Origin: Symsagittifera roscoffensis
Lineage: Eukaryota; Xenacoelomorpha; Acoela; Convolutidae
Direction of reading: 5' to 3'
Assembly (NCBI RefSeq): GCF_963678635.1
Contig: NC_087065.1
Location: forward strand, 42,535,430-42,599,429
DNA: 64,000 nt
The number at the start of each line of letters is the position of its first letter. The stretch's first letter is position 1. The position numbers and the translations under genes are program-made. The notes beneath the pieces were generated by a model that did not search any database, was not told the DNA's origin, and saw only the letters and a program-made list of their open reading frames with translations. Positions 11,257 to 22,084 of this stretch are shown here, in pieces.

Positions 11257-14200
11257 ATGTCATCATTGGATTATGTTGAAAATGATTCCGAGTTTTTCAA
11301 TCCGGAACAGGAGGCCGACAGCGCTCTTCAAGCGACACTCAACAAAGCTTACCACATGTCTTCTAATTTCTACAAACGATTCCGAGACAAACTAGACATT
11401 CAGCAGTTGTTCAGCTGCCAACACCACTCGTGGCTGCTCAACCAATCAGAACTGAAGACGAACTTCAACGCACCACTCGGATTGGCAAGCGAAACTAAAC
11501 TAACTGATAGTTATAATGAGGTGATTTTAATTTGATATTAGCTTACATTTATATGTCGAAATGGTCACTTTGTTCTGAGCTAATAAATAGAATAGACTGC
11601 GACTTGTATCGGTTATGAGTTGGTGTGAGCAGCTCATAATGTTTTCATGACTCTTCCCTCCTTTACCTCCGAATTTTTACAATTGAAAGGTTTGTTTCTT
11701 CTGTCCGACTGTTATGAAACTTGACACGCGGACTAATGAGGCTATAACAAACACATTTGGTCTTCATACTTAACCTGGAAAACATCTCGCTGAACCAGGT
11801 GGGGGGGGGGGGGGTTATTTCTGACAAATTCGATTCTGTGATAAAACATATTGCTTCATAGAACGGTGAGTGTTTGAGAAGTGTTCGTGGTTGTGAACTA
11901 CAACTGGTCCGATTTTTAGTTAAAAGATCGAGGGCTCAAAAACAAGTCATAATCACAGCTCGTTTGCGAGTTGGGTTCTTCCCCCCCCCCCCACCTCCAG
12001 TTTTCTACAAGCAAAATTACTGTTCCCACCGATTAACAAGAAAATTGCCATGCGGACTGATCGGGCCATGACAAACTTATTTGGTTATTTGGTCTTCATA
12101 ATTAACCTTGTAAAACCACTCATTTCATCATAAAATTGATGCTCATACAAGGTGGGGGGGGGGGGGGGGCTGGAAGGAAAAAGAGCCGCGGGTTGCTTTG
12201 ATTGAGCCTTTTTTTCCTTCCCGGAAAAGTTAGGGAAGTAACTGGGGTTTAGATAGCTCGTATGTCAGTCCTTTCCCTCGCGAACACAATAACAAGTAAA
12301 ATAATTTTTGCGTACTATTTCATTCACTTAGCTGGAAAAAGTAAATGTGGAATATGTTGGTTGTGCCCTTGTGCACTTGACATTTCGAACATTATGTCAT
12401 ATTTTAGTTCCTTCTTCTCGTGCCCCAAAAAGAAGACTACCCTCATTTGGACTTCCGAGAGGTGCACCAGATAGTACGTGAACTGACAATCGGGATGTTT
12501 GTGTTCAACCAGACCCCAAACATCTCCCTTCTCTCAAACTTCGACAAGAGCACGTCAGTCTCAATATCCTCGCCCTACGTTGACACTCTAATCGGCCAAG
12601 CTCTGGCTGCTGTGGATTATGAACTGAAAACAATCTGGCATGGGTCCCATTTTGACAACAAAGAAAGTCGTCAGAAGTTTAATGACAGGTGGAGAACGCT
12701 GGTCCATTTGACAGCTGCTGGAGTTCCCAGGGAAAAGCTGGATTTCCAGAAGATTTTCACGACTCCTAGTGAATCTACAGGTACATTAAACAAAACCAAT
12801 TTTCCCTCATTGCAAATTTTGTTTAAAGTCCTATTTTCCTAGATTCTTTATCGTAGTTTTAGTTCATTTCAGGGGTGAATATTTTTTTATCAGGTACGAA
12901 AGGGGGGATGTTCTTAACATTTACTCTAATTTCGATGTTTTTGTCGAAACTCTTAAAAATTTAATTTAAAAAATTGTTGCTGATTTGCGAGCTGACTTAC
13001 TACCCGTTTGGAGGGAAGCTGAAGTGTTCCCGCACTCAGTAAAAAGAGAAAATAATAGATTATTATAGATTTTTATAATCAGTCTCCATAAATTTCAAAA
13101 AGAATTGATTAAAATTGACTAAAAATGGATTATAATTTTTAATGTTTTTCGAAACAATAAAAATCGTTATAATCGATTATAATCGATTATTTTATGCAAG
13201 TTTTTTATTCTCAAATTTTATTGAATTATAATAGTAAAATTGACCAAAACAGGGTCTTTTAAATGCCTTGGGAGAGCTTGGAATCAATGGAACCTATACA
13301 GGGGCGGATCCAGGATTTTTTGAGGGGGGGGGGGGCGGATTTTCAAAAATTTTTCGAAAATTTTGACGCCTTTTTTTTTTTTTTAGGTCGACCAAATTGA
13401 TTTTTTGAGCTCTTCTAAAGCACTAAAAGGCCCCTGTTTTTGCCAAATTTTCTGCGCCGCAGGCAAATTTTTGAAAAAACAGGTCAAAAAAGCCGTTTTT
13501 AGGCACTTTTTGAAAAATTTTGGCAAAAAAAATTGCGTTTTTTTGGCGCGCGCTCCCCCTCAAAGTTAGTATATATTGGCGCCAAAGGCGCCATTAGAAA
13601 AATTTTAAGGTCGGTCGGCAAAAAATGGATTTCTTAAAAAGTACCAAAGGGGGGACCCTTTGGGTCGGCAGGGGGTCGAAACCCTGAGGGGAGAGGGGCG
13701 TCCGCCCCCCCCGACCCCCCCTAAATCCACCCCTGAACCTATATAAGGTTTAGGAGACCCCCCCTCTCTCTCCGAAAATCCTAGATCCGTCTCTGATTTA
13801 CTGATTCTCATTTTTTGTTGATTTTTACTGTGTTTTCATGCAGAATAGCTAAATTATAAATTGAACTGATTTTTCTTGTGAAATAATAACTTGATAGAAA
13901 AAGGGCTTATAGTAGATTATAAAAAGATTATAATAGTTTATAAGACGGATTATAAGAGATTTTCGGAATTGATTATAATTTATTAAAATCTCAGCAAAAA
14001 ATGTTATCATTATAATCGATTATAAATCGTGTAAATACCTAAAATTGGCGCTGATAAATAATTATAATTTTGCTAAAAGTACGAGTATAATTATAATATA
14101 ATCGATTATTTTCTCTTTTTACTGAGTGCGAGTTAGTTTGACCGCCTCGAATTCATTGATTGATTCAGATAAATGGATTACAATCGCCCACACTGGAGTT

Positions 14201-17200
14201 CCATGGATAAAAATCTAACACATTTAAGTTTCTTTGTCAGTGTCAAAAACAATTGATATTTTGTTAAAGCGAGTATACTCAGTTTGCTAATAAAACAATT
14301 ATATTTTAACTATAATAGATTAATTTTCACTTTTATAGAGAATTACCATGAAATTCAATTATAATCGACTTTTTTGCACTTCATTCAGATGCGGGTGAGT
14401 ATGCACAAATCAACGAGCACAAAATCTTTTGCACGTTGTTAACTAAAGATGAATGAATACCTGCTTTTTTCAATTTCAACTTTTTTCTGCGCGACTTTAA
14501 TTATTTTTTCTCATTTTCTGTTACTCTATGTTTCCTTTCAACTATTTTCTTAATATAAATTGGGGGGTACCCAACATTTGGCGGATCAAAAATTTTCTCG
14601 AGAGGGGGACGGGCTGCCAACCCTAAAATGTTTCTAAAAGCGTCTTCGGTGCCAATATATACTAATTTTGAAGGGGAGCGCGCGTCGAAAAAACGCATTT
14701 GACCTGTTTTGTCATAGCGTTCTAGGAGTGCTAAAAAAATCAGCCCCCCCCCCCCACGCTTGAGAAATCCTAGATCCGCCCGTGATAATATTGAAAACAT
14801 TTTATACCACAAAAATCCATTATAATTGACTTTTTTTCACTTGCCTTAGATGCGCGTCATCATATTCAAAATTTTTTAACAATGAAATGTTTAACAGACT
14901 CGGATACTCTCTTGACGCTTGATTAAAAACCTATAAGAACAAAACTTACTCTGTGATTGTTCAGGAAACGGAATAAAAGACAAGTCATCTGTTCCCGTCT
15001 ACGAGCACCTGTACGACAATCCTCCTGTCTGCACCGACGATGACATGAAGCTGTTCATGGAACACGAGGAAAGCTATCTCATGTACGGAAAAATGCGCGT
15101 CTCTAAAGTAGAAACCTTCAAAAACCTGATTTTGACCACTCCTGTTTTTGACGTGAACACAATTGTCGAAGACCCTGACATGTCATTTGAGGTGTATAAT
15201 CAAATTCAAAGTCGATTACGTCATCAAGCGGAAGTTTCCCAGATTGCGCTCGCGAAACGACTTGAAATTCGGCGACATTTGATGTACCTGGATTTAGTTG
15301 CAAGTCTGATACCTCTTTTCACAGCTCTGAAGAAAATTGGAAAAATTATCGACTTAAACCGGCTTTTGTCGATAACAAACTTCGGAAGTTCTGATGAAAT
15401 GAGAACTGACAAAGAGTTTCCACCTCATATTTTGGGTAAAAATTTTAAATGCAAGCACTTCAATTTCAAAGACGACTATTTTGGGCTGAATGGTCGTATG
15501 GGGTTTGACCCTGAAACGAAACCTGTTGAAAACTCCGAAGATAAATTGAGTTCAAGTTACGAAGATTTGATGAAAAAAGCAAAAAAGAACTTGGACGAAC
15601 TTTTGGAGAACACGAACATATACGCTGACTCGTATCCGGTACCTGTTCACACTGTGAATGAACAATACGTGAACTTAATTCTGCTCGAAGCTGAGCCATT
15701 CAGTACTGCAAACGGAACTGTGAAACCCATTTGGGTGCAGATCATGTTAGAAGAAAAGGCAAAAATTGAAGAAAAGAACGCAAATGTCAAAGATGATGAA
15801 GTGAAAGAGTTTTTCAAGCGGAAATACGGCTTCCAAAAAGCGATGAAATTGATGATTCCTTTCAACGGAGTTCGTGTAGCCGCTGAGTTAGGCTTAATGA
15901 CCGCTTTTCAACTATTCATCGAAAAAGGCAGCTCAATAATGCTTGTTAAAGAAGATGAAAAAGGGCTGTCGCTGTTACACCTAGCAGCTATCAAAAACCA
16001 AGTCAGTATATTGACTTACATTCTAGGAAAAGGAGTAGACATTGACGTTAGAAGATATCAGCATTTTCAGAAACAAAATGGCCCAACGGCTATGCATTTT
16101 GCATGTAAACACGGCAGCAATGAAATTGTCGACTGCCTGCTCGCAGCCAAAGCAAAAGTGAACATCCGCGATTCTAACGGTTGGTATGCCATACACTGTG
16201 CTTCTTATTACGACCATCCGACAATTCTTGAAAAGTTTCTAGCTCGTGATGCTTCCCAAATTGATATGGTGACCCAGAATAAAAGCAAAGAAACGCCTTT
16301 GCAGCTAGCTGCATCATCGGGGGCTTTGAAAACAACCAAAATTTTGCTCAAAAATGGCGCCTCTTATACAAAAACAACAACAAAAGGTGATAACGTCATT
16401 CATTTGGCGGCTCTTAACGGACATAACAACATAGTTAAATTTTACATTGAAGAAAACTATGAAGATTTGCCTGTTTGGACTATTTTGGTTGAAATGATAA
16501 ACGATTCCGATACAGACAAAATTGCTGCATCTCTGAAAGTACTTGAGTTTTTATCAACAGCCGAGGATCATTATTGGAAACGAATGCTAGAAGCTAAAGC
16601 TATTCCAGCATTAGTAAACCAAATGCACTCGCAAAACGTAGACTTGATTGCTCTATCTTGCTCAATTGTAAACAATATTTCCAGGCACCATGACACCCGA
16701 GTTGCGCTGAGCGAAGCGAACTCGATCTCCATTCTGATAAAGCTTCTCGGATCTCAGGAGCCCGATATCCAATCACGTTCGGCAATCATTCAAACAGACT
16801 TAGCCGATCTTTCAAAAGAAGTCAGTGACGAAATGCGAGAAAAAGGCGTAATTGAAAAAATGTTTGAAGTCTTGGACGAAGGAACGGTTGAAGATGTTCT
16901 GATAAACGTAATGATGATGACGGTTCCTCTCTGTAAAGAAAACCCAGATAACCAGTCTGCTTTTATGGACAATCGGATTGACATGATCCATTTGGATCTC
17001 CTCGCAACTGATTCTGAAGATGTCAGATCTGCTGCCGCAAACTCAGTCGCCGCGACTGTTCTGAACCACCGCGACAACCAATGCGCTTTAGTGTACGCAG
17101 GAGTATTGCCGCCGTTAATGGACCTAATGAAGGTCCGCAATCTGCAGGTCCAAATAGCAGGAGCTGGAGCTCTGGAAGCTCTGGCAACTAATAACCCAGA

Positions 17201-18671
17201 TACACAAGCTATTATACTAGCACACGATGGATATGTGCCGTTGATAAAACTTCTTAAAGTTTGGTCCATAAAAGTGAAAGAACAAGCTGCCTTCGCTCTT
17301 TGGGCATTGGCTGGGCAAGCTTTGATGCAACAGAAAACAGTTGCAGACGCTATTGCGATTCCTCAAATCATTGACATGATTCTTCTTCCTTCGGATAAAC
17401 TCAAATACGTCGGATCTCTTTGCTTAGATTCGTACAGTCGAAATGACGTTACAATTCAGAACAAACTAGTTCAACAGAGCGCCATCCCACCGTTAGTTCG
17501 ACTGCTCAGAGCACCGAAGCTTACCCGAGACGTGCATTTAGCATGCATTAAAGCTATTGGCACTCTGTGCGTCGGAGTCGCAAACCGAAACAACGTAGTT
17601 ACCCAAACAAAACTGGCTGACGAATCGGCTATTTCGTTGGTGTTATCATGCCTGGCGGATCACAAAAAGGACGTCATTATGCGAGTCGAATCCGCCTACA
17701 CGTTGTCCAAATTAGTTTTGAACAACAGCAAAAACTTAGAAATGTTGAAGTCGTGTAAGAAGTTCAGTTATTCGGAAGTTTTGGGATTCATGAACGATCG
17801 GGATATGTCAGTAGCAAAGATTGCGGGTTTGGCCATTTCTACTTTTGCTTTTAACAACACAAAAGAACAATTTGCAATCAAAAACGCTGGCGGTGTGTCG
17901 ATGAAGCATTTCCAGAAATTTTTGGATCACCCCGACCAAACATTCCAAGCTACAGGTGCGTTTCTGACTGCTGTTTTGGCTAAACTGATTGTCGACAGAG
18001 ACCAAATTAGCCTAACAAGCCATTCGGTTAATCTGCTATCTGAACTGCTCAAATCAAGGAATGAACAGGCTGTGATCAAGTCTTCGGGATATATTGCGAG
18101 TCTGTGTCACACGAGAGCAGGTATCCCCCAAGTCTTCGTGACCTTGGGAGTCGTCGAACAATGCGTGAAAAACTTGCAATCAACTTCAAATCTAGAGGTC
18201 AAAAGAGCGTCTGCAAATGCTTTGGGTTATTTGACATTCAACGCATTAGCGTCAAGAGTTCTCTTCGCCACATGTAGAGCACGTCCGATGCTGTTCACGG
18301 AACTAATGGAGAATCTCGAAGCCGACGCTAAAATAGCCGAAAAGTTTGTCGAGAACTTCAACATGGAAATGTCTACAGGATGTCCAATGCACCATTTAGA
18401 GGTCATGGGAGGTCCGCCGGTCAAAACACGAAGCACGTATAGCGCATCAGGTGATTCCACTAGACCAAGTACAAGATCGTCGGCGATTACAAAGTCGCGA
18501 CCTACCACTTCGGGAACACAAAGAGCCGGAACAGCTTCGGGTGCACGTGATCAGAGGTCCATGAAGTCACGAGCGATGACCTCTACTCCAACTCTTGGGA
18601 GACCAATGATGCGACCAGCTACAGCTGTTGTGAGAACAGGAAAAAGCGTTAAGATAATAGCTGATCTTTAA
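11257..18671 (+). CDS. ANKAR: Ankyrin and armadillo repeat-containing protein
   Basis: Three coding exons are 11257-11520, 12408-12780 and 14965-18671. All junctions are GT-AG and the phases close exactly (264+373+3707 nt), giving 1447 aa. From memory human ANKAR is about 1430 aa, so the start at 11257 is probably correct. Residues about 1-540 are a conserved but repeat-free N-terminal part. Ankyrin repeats follow at about 540-700, with TPLQLAASSGALKTTKILL-type helices. A long array of armadillo repeats covers about 715-1330. The tail (about 1365-1447) is rich in Ser, Thr and Arg. The protein has no signal peptide or membrane segment. ANKAR is a scaffold-type protein of poorly known function; binding roles are inferred from the repeats only. 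Both introns are loaded with small DNA transposons, while the last exon (3.7 kb) is uninterrupted. No damage to the frame is seen. Confidence 0.93.
11650..11820. mobile_element. Degenerate copy of the poly-C/poly-G MITE in ANKAR intron 1
   Basis: The middle matches the element at 10329-10545 (GTCCGACTGTTATGAAA, ACTAATGAGG, TTTGGTCTTCATACTTAACC). It keeps AGGTGGGG plus a long poly-G at the right. The left end is reduced to ACTCTTCCCTCC and no clear target duplication remains. Ends are approximate. Confidence 0.65.
11974..12187. mobile_element. hAT-like MITE in ANKAR intron 1
   Basis: A 214 bp copy of the 10329-10545 family. It begins GGTTCTTCCCC and ends GGAAGGAAAAAGAGCC. Flanks GCGAGTTG and GCGGGTTG form an 8-bp target duplication with one mismatch. 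It sits about 220 bp before exon 2. Confidence 0.75.
13032..14129. mobile_element. TIR element in ANKAR intron 2, split by a nested MITE
   Basis: The ends are inverted copies of GCACTCAGTAAAAAGAGAAA followed by ATAAT and GATTAT, so at least 25 bp are perfect. The inside is very AT-rich with repeated TATAATCGATTATAA-like palindromes and no coding frame. Without the nested hAT element and its target duplication it would be about 650 bp. No unambiguous target duplication is visible (flanks CCC and GAG). Similar TATAATNGATTATAA tracts at 13900-14110, 14290-14375 and 55500-55600 suggest relatives. Confidence 0.75.
13299..13735. mobile_element. hAT-type MITE, CAGGGGCGG family, nested
   Basis: A 437 bp element with ends CAGGGGCGGATCCAGG and CTAAATCCACCCCTG. 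It is bounded by a perfect 8-bp target duplication AACCTATA (13291-13298 and 13736-13743), the hAT hallmark. It contains poly-G, GGCGCGCGCTCCCCC and the small palindrome GGCGCCAAAGGCGCC. It has no transposase and must be moved by a transposase elsewhere. It lies inside the TIR element 13032-14129, so it is the younger of the two. Confidence 0.9.
14560..14784. mobile_element. Diverged CAGGGGCGG-family MITE in ANKAR intron 2
   Basis: The right end reads CCTAGATCCGCCCGTG. The inside shares GGTGCCAATATATACTAATTTTGA and GGGGAGCGCGCG with the family. The left end is eroded and no perfect target duplication is seen. Left end approximate. Confidence 0.65.
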
Positions 18672-18712
18672 CACTATCATCAACTTTTGATCAGAAAACT
18701 TCAAATGTAAAT

Positions 18713-18718
18713 AATAAA
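18713..18718 (+). promoter_or_regulatory. Poly-A signal of the ANKAR-like gene
   Basis: AATAAA lies 42 bp after the stop codon of the ANKAR-like frame, a usual position for a short 3' UTR. Confidence 0.55.
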
Positions 18719-18719
18719 C

Positions 18720-21390
18720 TATCTGAAAAAACTGAAGATTAACTAAATTCCTATTTTAACACAGAAATTAACACATTGTGTGGAAAACTGTTTTCATATG
18801 GAATTGCAAATGGCACATTTAAAAAAAACTAATTTTGGAGTGAGCTTCTGTCCATGGACGGCCAAGACCATAGTAGCGATTAAACGAAATTGGATTGTTG
18901 GGAAAACTTTTCCAGAACAATTTTGTCACTTATTGGAAACCTGAATTAAAAGTTAAAAGTTTTGAAACAAGCTACGTCCCTATAAGTCTGTTCAGCTGAA
19001 TATATATAGCAATTTATACCGAAACGTTGCAGTTTATACTCTGAAGGGTTGGCAGAGTAGGAATTAGGCAGATTTAATAGAAATCCTATAGAAAGTGAAC
19101 AAATTCTTTTATAGTCTTTACATCAGTTTAGGAGACACCAATTTCTACTTGTGCAGAGATGCAAGACTGGTGTTAAAACCTACAGCAAGAAACTCAAAGA
19201 AAAGAAAAAATCATCGGAAAATTTTTGTAAAAGGAGTTTCCGAGCATTTACTGGCTTCTGATTGAAGTCTTCGAAGTTTTTTCGACAAGAAAAAGCCCTC
19301 AGCAAAAAACATAAACCGCTCCAGCCAATTTTGTATTCCTATGTAAATATGTTTGCCAAAATATATTTGATCACACTAGTTTTTTGCCAGATTCATGAAG
19401 CCAAGAAAAGCAGAAGCTGCTTTTCGCCCGAGTCGACAATTTTTTGCTTATTGATTTTTATTGCTAAACCCTGAAAACTCAGAAATAAGCTATCGTCGTT
19501 TTGGAGCTGAAACAACGAAATAAAATCAGACCTAGACTAACCGTATTGTATCAGGACCAAGCCGATATCGTATTGTATTGCTCGATTCTGTCTTTCTGGT
19601 AATAAAACAGTACAGAGCCGTGTCTGAAGTTGCTTTGCGAGTAAAAAAAAAATAACTTTGAAAACAGAGGAAAAGTTTTGAAAAATTTCTACTTTTCAAG
19701 AATTATCTGCCGAATTAATTTTTGTAAATCAATAAATTGTGTGTCTAAAGAAAGACAATCATTGTCCCATAACTAAGAAAAAAAAAACTCACAGAACCTA
19801 CTATTAAGGTTTTTTTGAATTTAAGCAGCTGTTTCGAGTTTGTTGGAGTAATTCTCTGCGGCGGTCGCACGAGTGTTACTAAATGAACGTTGCTGGTTGT
19901 TTGCTTAGTAATCTAGCCTAAGTTATAGGTCAACTATAAGGTCGTCAAATTGTTTGACAAAAGCTATGGTAGAAACAATAGTTAAAAACGAGTATGAATA
20001 TATAAAGTGGACTTGCAAATAATAATGATGTAAAAATTTAATTAAAACTATCTTTATTTTAAACAGGGTTGAGGTCAATGCCTAGTTTGTTTTGTTGAAA
20101 GCAACAGTTTGTTTGCCTAGAGTCCGCGTCTAGACTGCTTATTGATTTGTCCACCTATTTTTTCTCAGAGTATTAGGTCATCAGCTCTTCTAGATCCGTG
20201 TTGCTGCTTGTAATTTTCTGGAACTTATAAAAATGTTACTATTTTCTCCTAATAAATTTAAATAATTAAAAAGAAACAAAAAAGAGAAATAAATTTATTC
20301 CTAAAAGTTTGACTCGACTGAGCTGGTGGAAATCAGAGTGGGAATAAAAAATTTATGAGAATATTAGACAGGTCCAGTTGGAATACAAGAATGCTTCAAA
20401 ATACCTTTGTCTAAATCTAACCTTTATAGACTCTATTTTATCGGATATCTGGTTTATCTCCCGGTCTAAAGGAAGTTTGCGGCAGTTTCACTTTTTGTGT
20501 TTCCTTCTCTATTAAAAAGCCTTTTTTCATTCAGTTTTTGATTTTTAGCTGTTCTATTTCTTTGTGTCATTGTAGCTGTTTTATAAAGACCTGGAGTTTA
20601 TCGCTGTTTTGTCTGTTTTTCAAGGCAGGACATTTTAACCGGTCAGCCTGTATGACGAAACACTTTCTTTTTGATATCCGACAAAATAGTTAGTGAAAAA
20701 ATGTTGGATAGTTTAAAAAGGGGTCCAATCTTAAAAAAATTGAAAAAAGTTCGAAAGAATTGACATTTGTTAAGTGGAAAAGAGTCCATTATAATCCTAA
20801 GTAAGCAATCAAAACAATATTCCTTTATATCCGTGTAATGTTTTCAATACTACAATTCGTATTTTTTTTTCATTTTTAGACATCTTCTATATTGAAAGAA
20901 GTAGTCTACAGGAAGCTTCCAAAGCAAGTTTTTGTAGTAAACCCCGTATAACCAATTTTCATTGAGCGAACATTCCTCAATGGCGTCACTCGCTCGGAAC
21001 TAGATTAATTCACAAAAAGGTCAATTAGTTTTTCTCGACACAGACCATTTTGTGAAATTTTTTTAATTTCGTTTAAATCACGGCTGAAACAAGTTTTGAT
21101 GATATGTCGCTCGGGCGTGAACAAAATGCGTGAAAAAACTAAAAAGACACCCGAATGCAAAACTTCCCGCCGTTTTCATCGGCTTGAACAGCAAGAACAA
21201 ACGGTTCAGTTGCAAGTAGCACACGGTGCTTCGATAATAATCATAAAGATGATAATCTCAGAATTAATTATATTTTTTTTTAAATGAAAAGTTTTAAAAT
21301 GTTTCAAGTTTGAAAACGGAAAAAAAAACTATTTGTCTCGCACTGAGATAACATAGACAAACTGAGACAATTTTTCTGAATTTCATTTTA
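18720..21390. other. Intergenic stretch without recognised genes
   Basis: AT-rich sequence with only short random frames on both strands. No repeat family of this window was recognised in it. Confidence 0.5.
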
Positions 21391-21393
21391 GAA

Positions 21394-21567
21394 TCCAAAT
21401 CCCGAACAAATGGGCTACAAAAATATGGTGCCACACTTGATTTTTACAAGCTTTCAATAATGTACATGAAATCACCGGCAAAAAGTACACTACGTTCTCT
21501 CCTGTAACTCTCAGTGATTTAGTTGGAACAATCAACGAATTCAACAAAAGGTCCAATGCGATTGTTT
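21394..21567 (+). pseudogene. Exon-like coding fragment with one frameshift
   Basis: After a good acceptor (TTTCATTTTAG), the frame NPNPEQMGYKNMVPHLIFTS is open. It shifts by one base near 21455 and then continues FNNVHEITGKKYTTFSPVTL and SDLVGTINEFNKRSNAIV to a TGA. The codon pattern and composition look like protein, but no partner exons or family are recognised. It may be an old pseudogene or retro-element piece. Confidence 0.25.
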
Positions 21568-22084
21568 GAAAACAGTTTTTTTTTCACGTCAACCAACTGG
21601 GCTTCCTAGGATCATCCGCAATAAGAAAAGTGCGTTAATTTTAGGACTGATACGGATATTTTTGGAACTGATACGGCATTGCTATTATCTCATCGCCATC
21701 AATTTTATTTTGTACCAAAGAGCTACATTTTAAATAGTTTAAAATATTCAAAAACTCAAACAAATTCAAAAACTGTTTCTTGTTCCTGTTTGCTTTTTTA
21801 CTGATATATTCTGCTGTATGCGCTTGCTAACAGTTAACTGATAAAACTTTTGTTGATACGAAAATTCATTTTCTCTTACAGTATTCAAAAAAAGTATCAT
21901 TTAGAATCTTTGCTTCAACAGAAAAAAACTCATAAAAGTAATTGTGCAGTCAAATGATGAACAAAAAAAGCCGCGTGTTTATTATTTTACCGTACAATAC
22001 GTCAAATAAAACATTCAATACTGCTCAAACTGTTTTCAAATACAAAACGTTTTTAATTCTTTGTTCTGCACTGGTACACAAATT

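Noticed and set aside
12262-12474. 70-codon + strand frame before ANKAR exon 2
   Set aside because: It overlaps the intron and exon in another frame; the splice-consistent exon 12408-12780 explains the region.
16790-17269. 159-codon minus-strand frame
   Set aside because: Shadow of the ANKAR armadillo exon.
22061-22084. Upstream extension of the EF-hand frame
   Set aside because: It begins with TTG; the ATG at 22085 gives the calmodulin-like N-terminus.
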